Below are positions 24,349 through 38,400 of a DNA stretch of 64,000 nucleotides, piece after piece (positions within the stretch are counted from its first letter, which is position 1; every line of letters starts with the position of its first letter). This stretch comes from Anisodus tanguticus (lineage: Eukaryota; Streptophyta; Magnoliopsida; Solanales; Solanaceae). Where the stretch lies: assembly GCA_034509755.1 (NCBI GenBank), contig CM067541.1:1786001-1850000 (forward strand). Reading direction: 5' to 3'. The notes below the pieces were generated by a model. That model had not been told where the DNA came from and made no database searches. It worked only from the letters and a program-made list of their open reading frames with translations. A program made the translations under genes and the position numbers.

Positions 24349-25480
24349 TGGCAATTGAGACTGGAACTACCTCTGTGAATACTGCACCAGCGGTTACTCC
24401 TACAACCCGTACCGTTGTGCCACCGGCTGAAAAACCTGCGAAGTTCACCGGTGCCAACTTTAAAGGATGGCAGCAAAGAATGTTCTTTTGGCTTACCACC
24501 CTTGGTATGCAAAAGTTCACCAGTGAGGACTCTCCCGTGCCCTGCCGCCGACATGCCTGACAACCAACAGTTCATGGTTACTGAGGCTTGGAAACAGGCT
24601 GATTTTTTGTGCAAATGCTACATTTTGAGTGCCTTAGAAGATGACTTGTACAACGTCTACAGTGCAGTAGAGACTTCCAAAGAACTATGGAGTGCACTTG
24701 AAAAGAAGTACAAAATCGAAGATGCTTGCTTGAAGAAGTTTGTGGTTGCCAAATTCCTAGACTACAAAATGGTGGATGGAAAAACCGTTGGAACCCAAGT
24801 TCAAGAGCTTCAACTTATCTTCCATGACCTTATTGATGAAGGTATGGTAGTAAATGAAGCGTTCCAAGTGGCTGCAATGATTGAGAAGTTCCCGCCCTCA
24901 TGGAAAGATTTCAAGAATTATCTTAAGCACAAAAGAAAGAAAATGAAGTTGGAAGATCTTGTGATTCGTCTCAAGATCGAGGAAGATAACAAAACCGATG
25001 AGAAGAGGTACCGTAAGACTTCACCAATTGAAGGGGCAAACATCGTTGAAGATGCTGCTCTGAATAAGAACAAGAAAAGGAAGAGGCCTTCCGGAAAGGA
25101 GAAGGATTCCAACAAGAAAAAGTTCAAGGGCAATCGCTTTAATTGTGGGAAAGGCGGCCACAAAGCCCCGATTGTCGTCTCCCGAAAAAGAACAAGGGAA
25201 AAGGACAAGCCAATATGGTGGAAAAGAATGATGATATGGATGATCTGTGTGCAATGCTATCGGAGTGCACTTTGGTTGGAAACCTAAAGGAGTGGTGGCT
25301 TGATTCGGTGCCACTCGACATGTTTGCGCTACAAAAGAAGCATTTGCAACCTATGCTCCCATTGGACCCGAAGATGTCTTGTTTATGGGAAATACTGCAA
25401 CATGCCAAGGTTGAAGGATATGGGAAGATACTTCGAAGATGACTTCCGGCAAGGTCCCGACTCTCAACAATGTTATGCAC
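24349..25480 (+). pseudogene. Copia C gag, frameshifted
   Basis: Opens at 24349 (MAIETGTTSVNTAP) and reads a typical copia gag: KFTGANFKGWQQRMFFWL, then a shift near 24535-24550 into the frame with LYNVYSAVETSKELWSALEKKY, a DYKMVDGKTV block and a Lys-rich tail. The CCHC zinc knuckle is damaged: of C-x2-C-x4-H-x4-C only the second Cys and the His remain (FNCGKGGHK near 25135-25160), the first and last Cys being replaced. A further shift near 25170 moves the protease part (weakly recognisable) to another frame. Confidence 0.88.
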
Positions 25481-25544
25481 GTTCCAACAATTCGGAAGAA
25501 TTTAGTTTCAATTAGGACTACTCGTCAAAAACGGGTTTAAGTGC

Positions 25545-28260
25545 GTGTTGGTTAGTGAGAAAATTGTATTAAGTAAGAATGATTTGTTCATAGGAAAGGG
25601 CTACCTCACCGAGGGCCTTTTCAAACTCAATGTAATGGTTGTTGACAGTATTAATGAAAATTCAGTTTCGTCTTACTTATTGGAGTCAAATGATTTATGG
25701 CATGTTCGTTTAGGACATGTCAACTACAAAACCTTGCGAAAATTGATTAATTTAGAAGTATTGCCTAAATTCGAGTGTAATAAATCTAAATGTGAAATCT
25801 GTGTTGAATCTAAGTTTGTTAAACATCCATATAAGTCTATTGATAGGAATTCAAATCCTTTAGACTTAATTCACACATATATATGTGATATGAAGTCAAT
25901 ACCATCTCGCGGTGGGAAAAAGTATTTTATAACTTTTATTGACGATTGCACTCGATATTGTTATGTGTATTTGCTTAATAGTAAGGATGAAGCAATTGAT
26001 GCATTTAAGCAATACAAGAACGAAGTGGAAAATCAATTGAATAAAAAGATAAAAATGATTAGAAGTGATAGGGGTGGAGAGTACGAATCTCCTTTTGCAG
26101 AGATATGTTTAGATTATGGAATTATTCATCAAACTACTGCCCGTTACACACCACAATCAAATGGAATTGCTGAAAGGAAAAACCGAACATTAAAGGAAAT
26201 GATGAATGCCTTACTAATAAGTTTCGGTTTACCGCAAAGCTTGTGGGGGGAAGCTATCCTTACAGCTAACCGAATACTCAACAGGGTACCCCACATCAAA
26301 ACACAATCTATTCCATATGAACCATGGAAAGGAAGAAAACCCAACTTGAAATATTTCAAAGTGTGGGGTGTTTAGCAAAGGTCCAAGTTCCTTTGCCCAA
26401 AAGGGTAAAAATCGGACCAAAAACTGTGAATTGTGTTTTTATTGGCTATGCTACAAACAACAAAGCTTGTCGGTTTTTGGTTCACAAATCGGACAATCTC
26501 GAAATTCATGTTAATACGGTAATTGAATAAGATAATGCTGAATTCTTTGAAAACATTTATCCGTATAAAACTGAATGTAAGTCGTCAAGTGAAAGATCTA
26601 AACGACCGCGGGAAGAACCAAAGGAAAATACACCAAGTAAAGAGGATGCAAGGTGTAGCAAACGTCAAAGGACATCTACTTCCTTTGGACCAGATTTTGT
26701 GACATTCTTGCTTGAAAATGAGCCTCAAACATTTAAAGCAGCGATGTCTTCTTCTGATTCAACATTTTGGAAAGAGGCAGTCAATAGTGAGATTGAATCA
26801 ATTTTGAACAACCGTACATGGGAATTGGTTGATCTTCCTCATGGAAATAAACCTTTAGGATCAAAATGGATTTTTAAAAGGAAAATGAAAGCTGATGGCA
26901 CTATTGACAAATATAAGGCAAGACTTGTGGTCAAAGGTTATAGACAAAAAGAAGGCCTTGATTACTTTGACAAATACTCGCGGTAACAAGAATAACATCT
27001 ATTCGGTGTTAGTGGTGGCAGCATGTCAGTATATGGTCTTGAAATCCATCAAATGGATGTCAAGACAGCTTACTTAAATGGAGAATTGGAGGAAGAAATT
27101 TACATGGAACAACCTGAGAGTTTTGTGGTTCCTGGTAAAGAAAGGAAAGTGTGCAAACTTGTTAAGTCACTTTATGGACTTAAACAAGCACCCAAACAAT
27201 GGCATGCGAAATTTGACCAAACAATGTTGGCAAATGGATTTAAGATTAATGAGTGTGACAAATGTATTTACATTAAAAATACTCCAAATCATGAAGTCAT
27301 TGTTTGTTTATATGTTGATGACATGTTGATAATGAGTAGAGATATTACCGATGTAAATGCTACGAAGCGTTTGCTGGCTAGCAAATTTGATATGAAAGAC
27401 TTAGGAGTTGTTGATTTGATCTTAGGCATCAGAATTCATAAAACTCCACAAGGTCTAGCATTATCGCAGTCTCATTATATTGAAAGAGTACTTGACAAGT
27501 TTAAGTATTTAAATTTCAATGTTGCAAAGACTCCAATTGATGTAAGTTTTGCACTTCAAAAGAATGAAGGTGAAAGTGACTCACAATTGGACTATGCACG
27601 AGTTTTGGGAAGTTTGATGTATATTATGAATTGTACACGACCAGATATAGCATGTGCTATAAGCAAGCTGAGTCGATTCACGAGTAGTCCCAATCAAACT
27701 CATTGGATGGCAATGAAACGAGTCTTTTGGTATTTAAAACACACCCAAACCTATGCTTTGCATTATAATAAATATCCCGCAGTAATTGAGGGATATAGTG
27801 ATGCAAACTGGATCACCGGATCATCTGAAGTTAAATCCACGAGTGGATATATTTTCACCGTTGGTGGAGGAGCAGTGTCTTGGAAATCATCAAAACAGAC
27901 ATGCATCGCCCGCTCTACAATGGAATCAAAATTTATAGCTTTAGACAAGGCTGGTGAAGAAGCTGAATGGCTCCGGAACTTCTTAGAAGATATTCCATTC
28001 TGGTCCAAACCTTTGGCTCCTATATATATTTACATTGTGACAGTCAAGCAGCAATAGGTAGGGCAGGGAACGTAATGTACAACGGAAAATCTCGTCACAT
28101 ACGACGAAGACACTATACCGTTAGACAACTCATCTCTAGTATCGTTATCACGATTGACTATGTAAAGTCAAGAGATAACGTGGCGGATTCACTTACAAAA
28201 GGCTTATCTAGAGAGGGAGTTAGTAGATCATCAATGAGAATGGGGTTAAGGCCGAGGACA
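25545..28260 (+). pseudogene. Copia C pol (integrase, RT, RNase H), broken
   Basis: 25545-26375 holds the pre-integrase domain (SNDLWHVRLGHVNY, two CxxC Cys near 25790) and integrase core (ITFIDDCTRYCYVYLL, MIRSDRGGEYES, PQSNGIAERKNRT). It is shifted near 26370, with a stop near 26530. RT follows: TFWKEAVNSEIESI, LGSKWIFKRKMKADGTI, a break near 26985, then a long open frame from 27023 with QMDVKTAYLNGELEEEIYM, SLYGLKQAPKQW and an intact YVDD box at 27311-27322. RNase H (SDANWITGS, CIARSTMESKFIALDKAGEEAEWLR) continues and shifts near 28020 into HCDSQAAIGRAGN. The catalytic boxes survive, but several shifts and stops mark it as inactive. Confidence 0.9.
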
Positions 28261-28261
28261 A

Positions 28262-28868
28262 GTCATCATGACGGTAACTCTACCTAGCAGACTGGAGATC
28301 CCAAGAGCTAGGTTCAAGGAGAGCAAACAAAGTTGTGACTGACGGTTCAACATTGTCAAATAACTCAACCCATTCTCGGATGAAGACAATGTTCAGAAAT
28401 AAGGATAAAACATTATGGCTTGTTAATGAGTTAATAAAGCATTAAGGTTCTTTAATGATTATCTAAATCTGGCAGTGTATGACCAGATAATGTGGCTATA
28501 GGACCACATGTTTAGAAATCACCTATGTGAGTGTTAAGTGTAAGCCGCTTTAAAGGGGAATGACAGTGAAGGCCAATTCTTTATGCACTCATGAAATCAG
28601 GAGGTGTTCATGGCTGAAACGAACACAACCGTGAGAATCATAAACAGTTGAGGGTTGATTGCGTGACTTATGTTGTCTAGGTATACAACAAAGTTCGACG
28701 GTTCAAAGATATCAAATCTACCGATTGATCGAATATATCCGATATAAGTTCACTACGGAAAGTTCAAAGGGAAACCTACTTATCCAGATGCAGTCAATCC
28801 TCGCTTGTATATCACACTTGTCTGCGCATTCTTTTATATTATAGCCATTCCCCATTCATGTGGGGGAT
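28262..28868 (+). other. Copia C 3' untranslated region
   Basis: Non-coding DNA between the last RNase H reading frame and the LTR. It ends with a polypurine tract (GTGGGGGAT, 28860-28868). Nothing else recognised. Confidence 0.6.
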
Positions 28869-29570
28869 TGTTGGGTTTAAATGATAGATTGAATGGGAAA
28901 TGGAGCATTTGTCCCACATCGGTAGTGGAAATAAAAGTGGGAGTTCCCTCTTGCTTTATAAAATAAGCATTTGTCCCACATCGGAAAAAGAAAGGAAAAG
29001 AGAGGTGTATATATTTCATTACACCTTCTCCAGTCACTAAAAGGGTTGAGGAGGCAAGGACCCCTCGCGCCGTCGTCGCTCGCTCGCTCGGCTTCGGATT
29101 CGGATTCGGATTCGGTCAAATGATCTGATTGATTGATAATCTTTTTGGACCAAATTTTCTTTAATTTTAATTATTTAATTAAATTAATTAGCTTATCCAA
29201 TCCTACCCGTTATTAAATTAAATTTCCCACCAGTTTTTAGTGGTTGTTCAAAAGTGTTGCAAACCTTCAGAAACAATACTTCCATGACTATAAATTCGTT
29301 TGATTCCTCAGAATTCTACTTACTAATTTTTCTGAACAACACAAACTTCTTCTTCTTCTGCACAAATAAATTCTGTGTGATATACCGCCGTTGAGTGGTT
29401 CGCCGCTATCTGAATTTGGAGTACTACTATTCTGGTAAGATAATCGTTCTATCCTGGGAGGGGATATTCCATCAACCTCGAGTACTGTGAGGGGAATAAT
29501 TTCCTTGAGGACACACTTTGAACTAAGTGGGCTCGATTATATTCTGAAAAATTATTCTTATTTTTCAACA
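28869..29570 (+). mobile_element. 3' LTR of copia C
   Basis: Starts TGTTGGGTTTAAATG directly after the polypurine tract. TTTTTCAACA at 29561-29570 gives a TG...CA ending with a TGTTG/CAACA inverted pair, so about 702 bp; the right end is a judgement and could lie up to about 100 bp further. It contains two copies of GCATTTGTCCCACATCGG (about 28904 and 28969) and a TATA-like GTATATATTTC near 29008. No 5' partner LTR is in the window. Confidence 0.7.
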
Positions 29571-32433
29571 CTGATTCTGTTTATTTTCAGCTATTATTAT
29601 TTACTGGTTTTTTTGGAATACAGATTGATAACAACTATATGAATTTTCAGTAACTACACAATTGTATCTTAGCCAACCAATGGCTACGCTTGGATTACAA
29701 ACAAAACTGAACTCGACCATACAGACATTCTGATCTCATATTGATCTATTCGGGTCTAATCAAACAAAAAAACATATACTTGATCAATCAATGAACTAGG
29801 CTTCTATTCAACTATTAAGGTCCATTCAGGCCCAAATTAAACGAAAAACATACGTTAACTATTTAATTCTATCTGAGCCAAACCAATGACTACGCCTCGA
29901 TTGTCAATTATATAAACATGTTGTAATATGTACCAACATTTCATCAATCAATGTAACCATTTAGGTCCAAATTAAACAAAAAACACATGTTAACTAGCTA
30001 AAATCACAAGGAACAGTTGATAATAATAAAAATGAGCACACACGACATCCCTTATTAATATAATAATAGGAACTTACGAATTGAAGATAGCGGCAGTGTG
30101 AGGGTTTGCGGAGAATTTATAATTCCAATTTGGGCTCAATCTTTTGGTAAATTGGACCCAACTTAGACATATACTACTACTTAAACAGTCACATAAACTA
30201 AGAAGAACTTGAAAGCTATAACATATTAAATAGAGGGTAAAAACCTAAAGAAGGAAAATACGAATAAAAAGGAAATCAGCATGATGAAATTTATATTTAT
30301 GTTGATTCCATGACTTAACATGCAACTTTGTGTTTATTGTTTTGATTATAATTGTTGCGTAATGGTGTGATTCTTTGAAGTTCTTTTACATGCTATGTGA
30401 TACGTGATTATCTTGAATGTATTACGAACAAATATTAATCCACTCGACAAGTTGAATGATAGATCGAGTGGCGATTATGTGACCTCTGAATTTGAGGGCC
30501 GACAAAAAACAAATCAAACAACTACTAAAAGGAAAAATTAATCTGGGTTACATTTTCAGTGAGTAATTTCAAATATATTAAAAACGTCTCTTTCAACAAT
30601 GGTCCACATTATTGAACTATGGTTGGTCCCATCAAAGAAAAGCGTATTGTCATTACCACATAACTTAGGCATTTAACTCAATAGTTAATTAAGTATATTT
30701 ATATACTACTTACTAAGTTCTGCTAGCATTAAAACAATAGTACAAGTATACAACTCTAACTAATTAATTGAACTTGCAAATTAATATCATATATGCATAC
30801 AATTAAGTAATGTATTGTCCTTTAACACGTTATATCAAATTATGACAAAAGCAGTAACCATTGTTTGATCCTCATAGTTTACTAAAGTAAATTGTTCCAA
30901 AGAATGGACTAGAAGAGTTTAAAAGGACGAAATAATCATTTTTTAGAAAGTGATAGTTGGAAAAATATTGTAATATTGGACTTGTTAACGGCAATGATTC
31001 TTGTCTCTTGAAAGCTATAGGTACTAGTTAATAATGTTAATTCATTTCTTATTTAGACCACTTTGGACTAATAAAACAACTATAAGTAGGTAGTTTTAGT
31101 GATAAGACACAATTAGTGATGTGTAGATCTAAATTTGATAGGTTTATGAACACATTATGCTGTTGAAAATTTGAAATCATTTTATTAAAATTTAAGGGGT
31201 TTCTTATATTTGTATTTATGTTCTGTATCGAACACAAAGTTTAATTGAAATCAATAAATAAAATCGGCATAAATATATTTCACCGGTAGATATCCAAGTT
31301 CAAATTTGAATAAAAGTTTAATACTTGCTTTGCGATTTCTTTTTTCCCTTCAGACATAGTTACATAGAAATTATGCTCCTTAAGACATAGTTATTATACA
31401 ATTTTGGTCGAATTGACATAATTTCTAATGAAATTTTGTCTTGTGAAACTTTTTTTCTTTTGACTTTGCTGGGATTCGAACCCAAAATCTCAGAGCTATT
31501 TTCGATCATTTTTTAATGTGAAGGACAAAAATTAAAAGTCACTAATTTGAGGGGTAAAAACTAAAGATCACCTTAAAATAGGGTCAACCGTGCGAATTTC
31601 CCTACGAGTAATAATAAAAAAATATAATTTGGCATCATATAAATATAGTATTATTTTATCTATTTTTTTGTATAGATTTTTCGTGAGGAGTTTGATATTC
31701 GTATTACGATTCAATTATATTTAAATTCATATCAGAAAATCCAACAGTAGAATCGACACACGCCGAGAAGTCACGTATGGGGGTAAAAGTTTCCACAACT
31801 AAAACGACTCCATAATCAAAGCTCGAATCCGTGATTTAAGATGAAGAAATATATATCACTCCACCATAACTTTTATTAATAAAAGTAAATTTATTGAAAC
31901 ATATAAATTACAAAATTACAAGTGAAAGGTAGCATGTTCATGAAATCACACAAATTGATCCGAACACCGAGATTAATATAACAAAAGAAATGTTAGCAAA
32001 CTAATGCACGGGTGTCATATGGCAACATAGACAAGAAAAAAGTGGCCATGGTAGCCTGTATTCCATCATCATTATTTTTTTTAACCCAAACACACAATAA
32101 AATGATAATTCTCTTTCCCCCTCTCTTTCTCCCCTCTTTTCCCCCTTTTCGTTCCAACAAGAACCCTAAACCATCCCAAATCCCAAATTCTTTTCCCATC
32201 TATAATTTCTTCCATCCCTTTTTGTCCCTTGTTCAAAACAATCCATCAAATTTCAATTAATTGTAAAAAAGTCCCTTTATTTTTTTTAATATTATGGAGG
32301 AAAATGGTGTGAATTCTGGCTAAAGTTTCAATTTTGCGAGTTGGGTATTGTTTATTTTGATTTGCCGGTGAGGAATTTGTTTGGGTTCTAATCCGGCAAC
32401 AAAAAATCAAGAAAAGAAAGAAATTGGGCTAAA
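29571..32433. other. Intergenic region and NPSN13 promoter/5' UTR
   Basis: AT-rich, no gene recognised. Around 29690-30010 there are diverged repeats of a CCAACCAATGGCTACGC / AACAAAAAACATA type. A pyrimidine-rich tract at about 32108-32150 (runs of TCTTTCCCC and TCTCCCC) resembles a plant promoter Y-patch or the 5' UTR of NPSN13. Confidence 0.5.
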
Positions 32434-35400
32434 ATGGCGAATTTGGACTTGCAAATGAATCCACAAATGGAGCAGATCCATGGAGAGATTCGGGACAATT
32501 TCCGAGCCTTAGCGTAAATTTTCTTGTCTTTTTTAGTCCAATATAATGAATAATTGCAGAATTTTTTTAACCTTGTTGATGTGCATTGTGTATGTTTAGA
32601 TGTAATAATTGGAATAAAAAGGGCCCAAATGAAGCGGGAAGGATATCGAGCATTTATATAGCCTGTTCGGATAAGTTTGGGATTGAGTCGTAGCTATTAT
32701 AGTTGTTTTTTGTTGTTGAGATAAAAATTGTTTCTTTCAGGTTTGTACTGTATTATAGAGCAGTTAATTGAGTATGTTTATGTGCATTATGTATGTTTAG
32801 ATATAAGAATTGGAATAAAAAGGGCCCAAATGAAGCGGGAAGGATATAGAGCATTCATATAGCCTATTATGATAAGTTTGAGATTGAGGCGTAGTTATTG
32901 TAGTTGCTGTTTTTTGTTTTAGAGATAAAAATGGAATCTTTCAGGCTTGTACTGCAGTATAGAGCAGTTAATTGAGATATTATTGAATACAATGAAATAT
33001 GATTGTCTTTCCTTGTTGGAAAAGCTTGAGTTTTATTGCTTTATATTCTAATATGCAAATAGCTATTACAAAAAACACGGATGGTTAAGTTTTATGTGCA
33101 CGTGCAAAAGCATAGAACTTGGATAAAGGGAGATGGTTGTGGTAGGTTAACGGTTAGACTAAAAGATAGTCTAATTATGATATAGAGTATTTATGTTGCC
33201 GACCTAGCTAATATGGGATTGAGGTTTGGTTGATCGGTTGATTTGAAGTTGCGGGTGGAACTCTGCCCACGTGCACGTGCAAAAGCATATAACCTGAATA
33301 AAGGAATTGGTTGTGGCGTACACTAGGACGATCAATGATATGTATGATGGAGCCAAGACCAGGGTACGGACAGTAGGAGGAGACTCGAAACACTTCCCAG
33401 TGATGATGGAGCTGCACCAGGGATCAGCTCTTAGTCCATCCTTATTTGCCTTGGTGATGGATGGACTGACGCGACAAATTCAAGGGGAGGTGCCATGGTG
33501 TATGTTATTTGCAGACGACATAGTCCTGGTTGATGTAACTCGCAACGGAGTGAACGCTAAGCCGGAGGCTTGAAAACAGACTCTGGAGTCTAAAGGGTTC
33601 ATGCTGAGTAGGACCAAGACATAATACTTGGAGTGCAAGTTCAGTAACGGGAGCGACCTTGAGACAGGCGTGGAGGTGAGACTTGATACTCAGGTCATTC
33701 CAAAGAAAGAAAGCTTCAAGTACCTGGGACTATTATCCAAAGTAATGGAGAGATTGATGACGATGTCACACATCGTATTGGGGTAGGGTGGATGAAATGG
33801 AGGCTCGCATCTGGAGTCTTATGCGACAAAAAACTGCCACCAAAACTTAAATGCAAGTTCTATAGGGCGGTGGTTAGATCGATTATGTTGTATGGGGTGG
33901 AGTGTTGACCAATCAAGACTTTGCACATCCAAAAGATAAAAGTTGCGGAGATGAGGATGCTGAGATTGATGTGTGGGCATACAAGGAGATATAAGATTAG
34001 AAATGATGATATTCGGGACAAAGTGGGAGTGACCTCGGTGGAGGATAAGATGCGGGAAACGAGATTGAGATGGTTTGGACATGTGCAGAGAGAGACACAA
34101 ATGCCCTGTGGAGGTTTGGGAGGTTGACTATGGACGGGTTCATGAGGAGTAGAGGTAGGCCGAAGAAGTATTGGGGAGAGGTGATTAGACGGGATATGAC
34201 GCAGGTGTAACTTAATGAAGACATGACCTTAGATAGGGAGTTGTGGTCTTGTGGATGATACAAATTAGGGTAGAAGGGTAGTAGGTAGTCAAGCGTAGTC
34301 CTACTTACGCTTGCAAATTGGTAGTTGTAGTGTTATTACTGTAGGCCCGCTTAACTTATCATACTAATAGGCGCAGTATGACTTTATAGTTCCCTGTAGT
34401 TTGATTTCTGCTGCTATGTGTTCTTTAGTGTACTTTGTTTAGCTTATTTATCTACGCTACTTACCGCTTACTTTTTCAGAATGCGGTATCATGGCTTATT
34501 CGCTTTGATATCAGCATTTTCATACTGCTATAAATTTTTATTTTTTACCGGATCTGACCGTTTTTCTTGTTTCTCTTGCTTTGCTTGTGCTTATGCTCTG
34601 TCTTGAGCCGAGGGTCTCTGTGAAACAACCGCTCTACCTACCAAGGTAGAGATAATGTCTGCATACACTCTACCCTCCCCAGACCCCACGCCTGGGTATG
34701 TTGTTGTTGTTGAGTTGTTGATTGTTGTAGGTTAACGGTTAGACTAAAAAATAGTCTAATTATGATACAAAGAAGCTTTATTGCCGACCTAGCTAATTCA
34801 GGATTGAGATTTAGTGATTGATAGATCTAAGTTGCCGGTGGAACTCCGTCTATGTGCACGGGGAGACACATAGAACTTGAATAAAGGAAGATGGTTGTGG
34901 TAGGTTAATGGTTAGACTAAAAAATAGTCTAATTTTGATATAGAGAATTTTTATTGCCGACCTAGCTGATTTTGTATTGAGGTTTAGTTGATTGATTGAT
35001 TTGAAATTGCGTGTGGAACATAGTACTTGAATTTGAATAGAGGGAGATGGTTGTGTAGGTTAACGGTTAGATTGAAAGTTAGTCTAATGATATAGAGAAT
35101 TTATATTGCCGACCTAGCTAATTCGGTATTGAGGTTTAGTTGATCAGTTGATTTGAAGTTGCGAGTGGAACTCTGTCTATGTGCACGTGCAAAAGCATTG
35201 AGCTTGGATAAAATAAGAGCATCGCGGTAAATTGACAATTAGACTAAAAAATAGTGTAATAATGATATTCCCTAGGTTATGTAAATCTTCGCTGGCCTGA
35301 GAGTAGTCAAATAAGCTTATTTGCATTCAGAATTCAAGGACCAAAGCTATTTGACCATATGTTCTTTGATGGCTATTTCTAAATGAACCATATTAATGGA

Positions 35401-38400
35401 TAAATTAGGCCGTTTACAAGTGTTGTACCTTGGAACAATAACACATTATAGGATATTATGATATCACAAATTTAACGCTTTCGTGTCATCATTGTTGCCC
35501 ATAATTGTTATTTTCTTCGCTGTCCGTTATAGCGATTGTTGTAACTTTATGGTTAAAAACTTAAAATAGTAAAATAGTGAAGGATGTTATGACATTATGG
35601 TTAATATGGTAAAATATTGAAAGATTTATTTGGCTATGAACACATGCCTAATTGAACCTTTCTAGATTATTATATAATGCACTAAAGGATGTTGCTAGCG
35701 TGTGCTCATGTGCGTGTTGGGTGATTGATGAACGGCTCAAAAACTGCCAAGGCCCTTTAACAAAAAAAGGATGTACTTTTTTTAATGACGGCGGTATTCG
35801 GGCCAACTTGCTCGCACTTCGACTATTCCACTTAGTACCTGCTATCTCTCACCATCAACATAGGTACCGGGTAACTTTGCGCACCAAGGCTTAGGCAAGT
35901 GCAATCACCTACTGCTTTTTGCCTGGAATTTGTACGTAAGACCTCGTGATTCTCCTCCCACTTCATTGACCATTAAGTCACACCCTTGGGTGTGGATGTA
36001 CTTGAAATAAATACTTTATTCTAATGGATTAGAGAGATTGGAATAAGATTTGTTATATTACACTCATTCCCTACTTCTTATAGTCTCCCTCTCGCTCTCT
36101 CTCTCTCTCTCTCCATCTGTCTGTCTGTACAAAAATCCACAGTGTTGCAAAGGATGTCAGTTCTTAGCAAGATTGTGCTTTTTGCCCGTTAGCAAAGATA
36201 TATTCTAGTAACAGTTAACTCGTTTGTTTTAAACGTGATACCAACCCCAACTAACTTGACATTAAGGCATGATAGTAGTAGTTGTTACTTTTGCAGCCTA
36301 TCATTTAGTATTTATATCAAAACTTCTTTTCTATCTCTATAATTGGAAGTGCTTTGTGGTGTTCTTCTTCTCTTTCCTACAAGATTTCTGTTCCTTAACA
36401 GGCAATGCATGTGTATGTGCTTGATCATTTCTTTTCATGACATGTAGAATCTTTTTCTCTGTTTCCTCAGAAATGGATTTCAAAAGCTGGATAAGATCAA
36501 AGATTCCAACAGACAGAGTAAACAGTTGGAAGAACTTACTGGGAAGATGAGAGAGTGTAAAAGGTAGCACTTTTTATCTTTTACCTAATTTCGTACTTGT
36601 ATAGATGGAATAACACACCTTTAATGATGAAACGTTTGTACTTTCCAATTGTTTTGGAGTTTCTGTTTGATCCTTTCAAATGTATATCAGGAATTCAAGC
36701 AATTAGATACTGGGTTTATGTATAAGCCGAATAAAAGACCTCAATACCTACCAAAAGAAATTATAGTACTCCCTCCGTCCCAATTTATGTGAAGGTGTTT
36801 GATTTGGGCACGAAGTTTAAGAAAGAAAGGAAGACTTTTGAAATTTGTGGTCCAAAATAAGTCATAGATAGTTTGTATGACTATAAATTATCTCATTAAG
36901 GGTAAAATGAACATTTTAAAGTTAATTTGTTACTAAATATAGAAAGTGTGTCATTCTTTTTGTAACTGACTAAAAAGGAAAGTGTCACATAAATTGGGAC
37001 GAGGGAGTAGTATTTATCTTGATCGAAAGGTATTATAGTATATGTATTGCTTCACTTTAAACTGCTGTTTACGTGTTCTTGTTTCTATTTTACTATTTTT
37101 ATTATAGTGTGCTTACTTTCCTTAGAAATAACGGTGATTCATGAATGATCTCTTGGGTAGTGAATAATTAGTTTCCCTGTTAGTGTGAGATTGTTAATGC
37201 TTTACTTTCCCATTCTTCCTTTAGGTTAATTAAAGAGTTTGATCGTGAAATTAAAGATGAGGAAACTAAAAGTCCTCCTGAGGTTAACAAACAACTCAAT
37301 GATGAGAAGCAATCAATGGTAAGTTGGAATCTCTTATTAAGAAAAGGGGTTTATCGGAATCTCATTTGGGCTTGAAGTGGTAAGAAACACAACTCCAATG
37401 GTTGATTATCTTAGTTTATTCTGTGAACCTATGCTAACTTCTTTTCATCCATTCTCCTTCCTTATACACACTTTTAAATATACCATGTTATTGTCTTTTG
37501 GTGTGTGCCTTTTTAATCAATCACAAACTGCACTAGTCCACTTTGGATATCCATATAAAGGTTGTACGAAGGGATAAAGATCTGTGAGTGGCTATTATTA
37601 TTTGGGCACTATCTTTGCAAGACTACACCTTTGGATTGGTTCATTCACTGTACCAATATTACACATAGCAGTTCAGTGGAATACTGCTCTAAATTTGCTT
37701 AATTTTGCAGATAAAAGAGCTAAATTCATATGTGGCCTTGAGAAAAACGTGAGTTCACTCCAATTTGTTCTTTTACTCTGGTTTCTGCTCCGAGAAAATT
37801 TCTCTCTGTTGTTTCAACTCGGATGCTGTTTCACATATTGCGTAGAATGTTTGGAAGCTGGATATGTCCATATAGCTGTTAATGAATTTTTGGATTTTCA
37901 TGACTTTGTTTCTGAATTACATAATGTGTATACACAAGCAGCCAACTTTTACTTGTCAATAAAGTTACCCTCTACAAAAATTGAAGAACATGGTTTGTGT
38001 ACGAAGAAAAACCTTCTAATTCTCAGATTTGTTTTTGACATCAATTGGATTGATTGCTTGAAAAGAAAATTTCTTTCCAGTTGGAAACTATATAGAAGTA
38101 CTATAAATCCACATTTTATAGAAAATTATGGCCAATGAAAAGTTAAATTAGTCCCAAGAAAAGAGCTCCTAAAAATCTGATATTGCTCCTTCAATATCTA
38201 ATTTGCTCGGGTTTTTTGACACAATTAACAGGTGGTTTTCTGTTACCTCATTCTATCAATTGGCTGGGATGCAGGTATATGAGCAGTCTTGGCAATAAGA
38301 GGGTTGAACTATTTGATATGGGAGCAGGTGGAAGTGAACCAACAGCAGAGGAAAATGTCCAAATGGCATCAGGTTGGAATAATAACTCGTTAACCTGTAA

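Noticed and set aside
35652..35894. Open frame MNLSRLLYNALKDVASVC
   Set aside because: It overlaps an antisense SINE-like repeat inside NPSN13 intron 1 and has no family resemblance.
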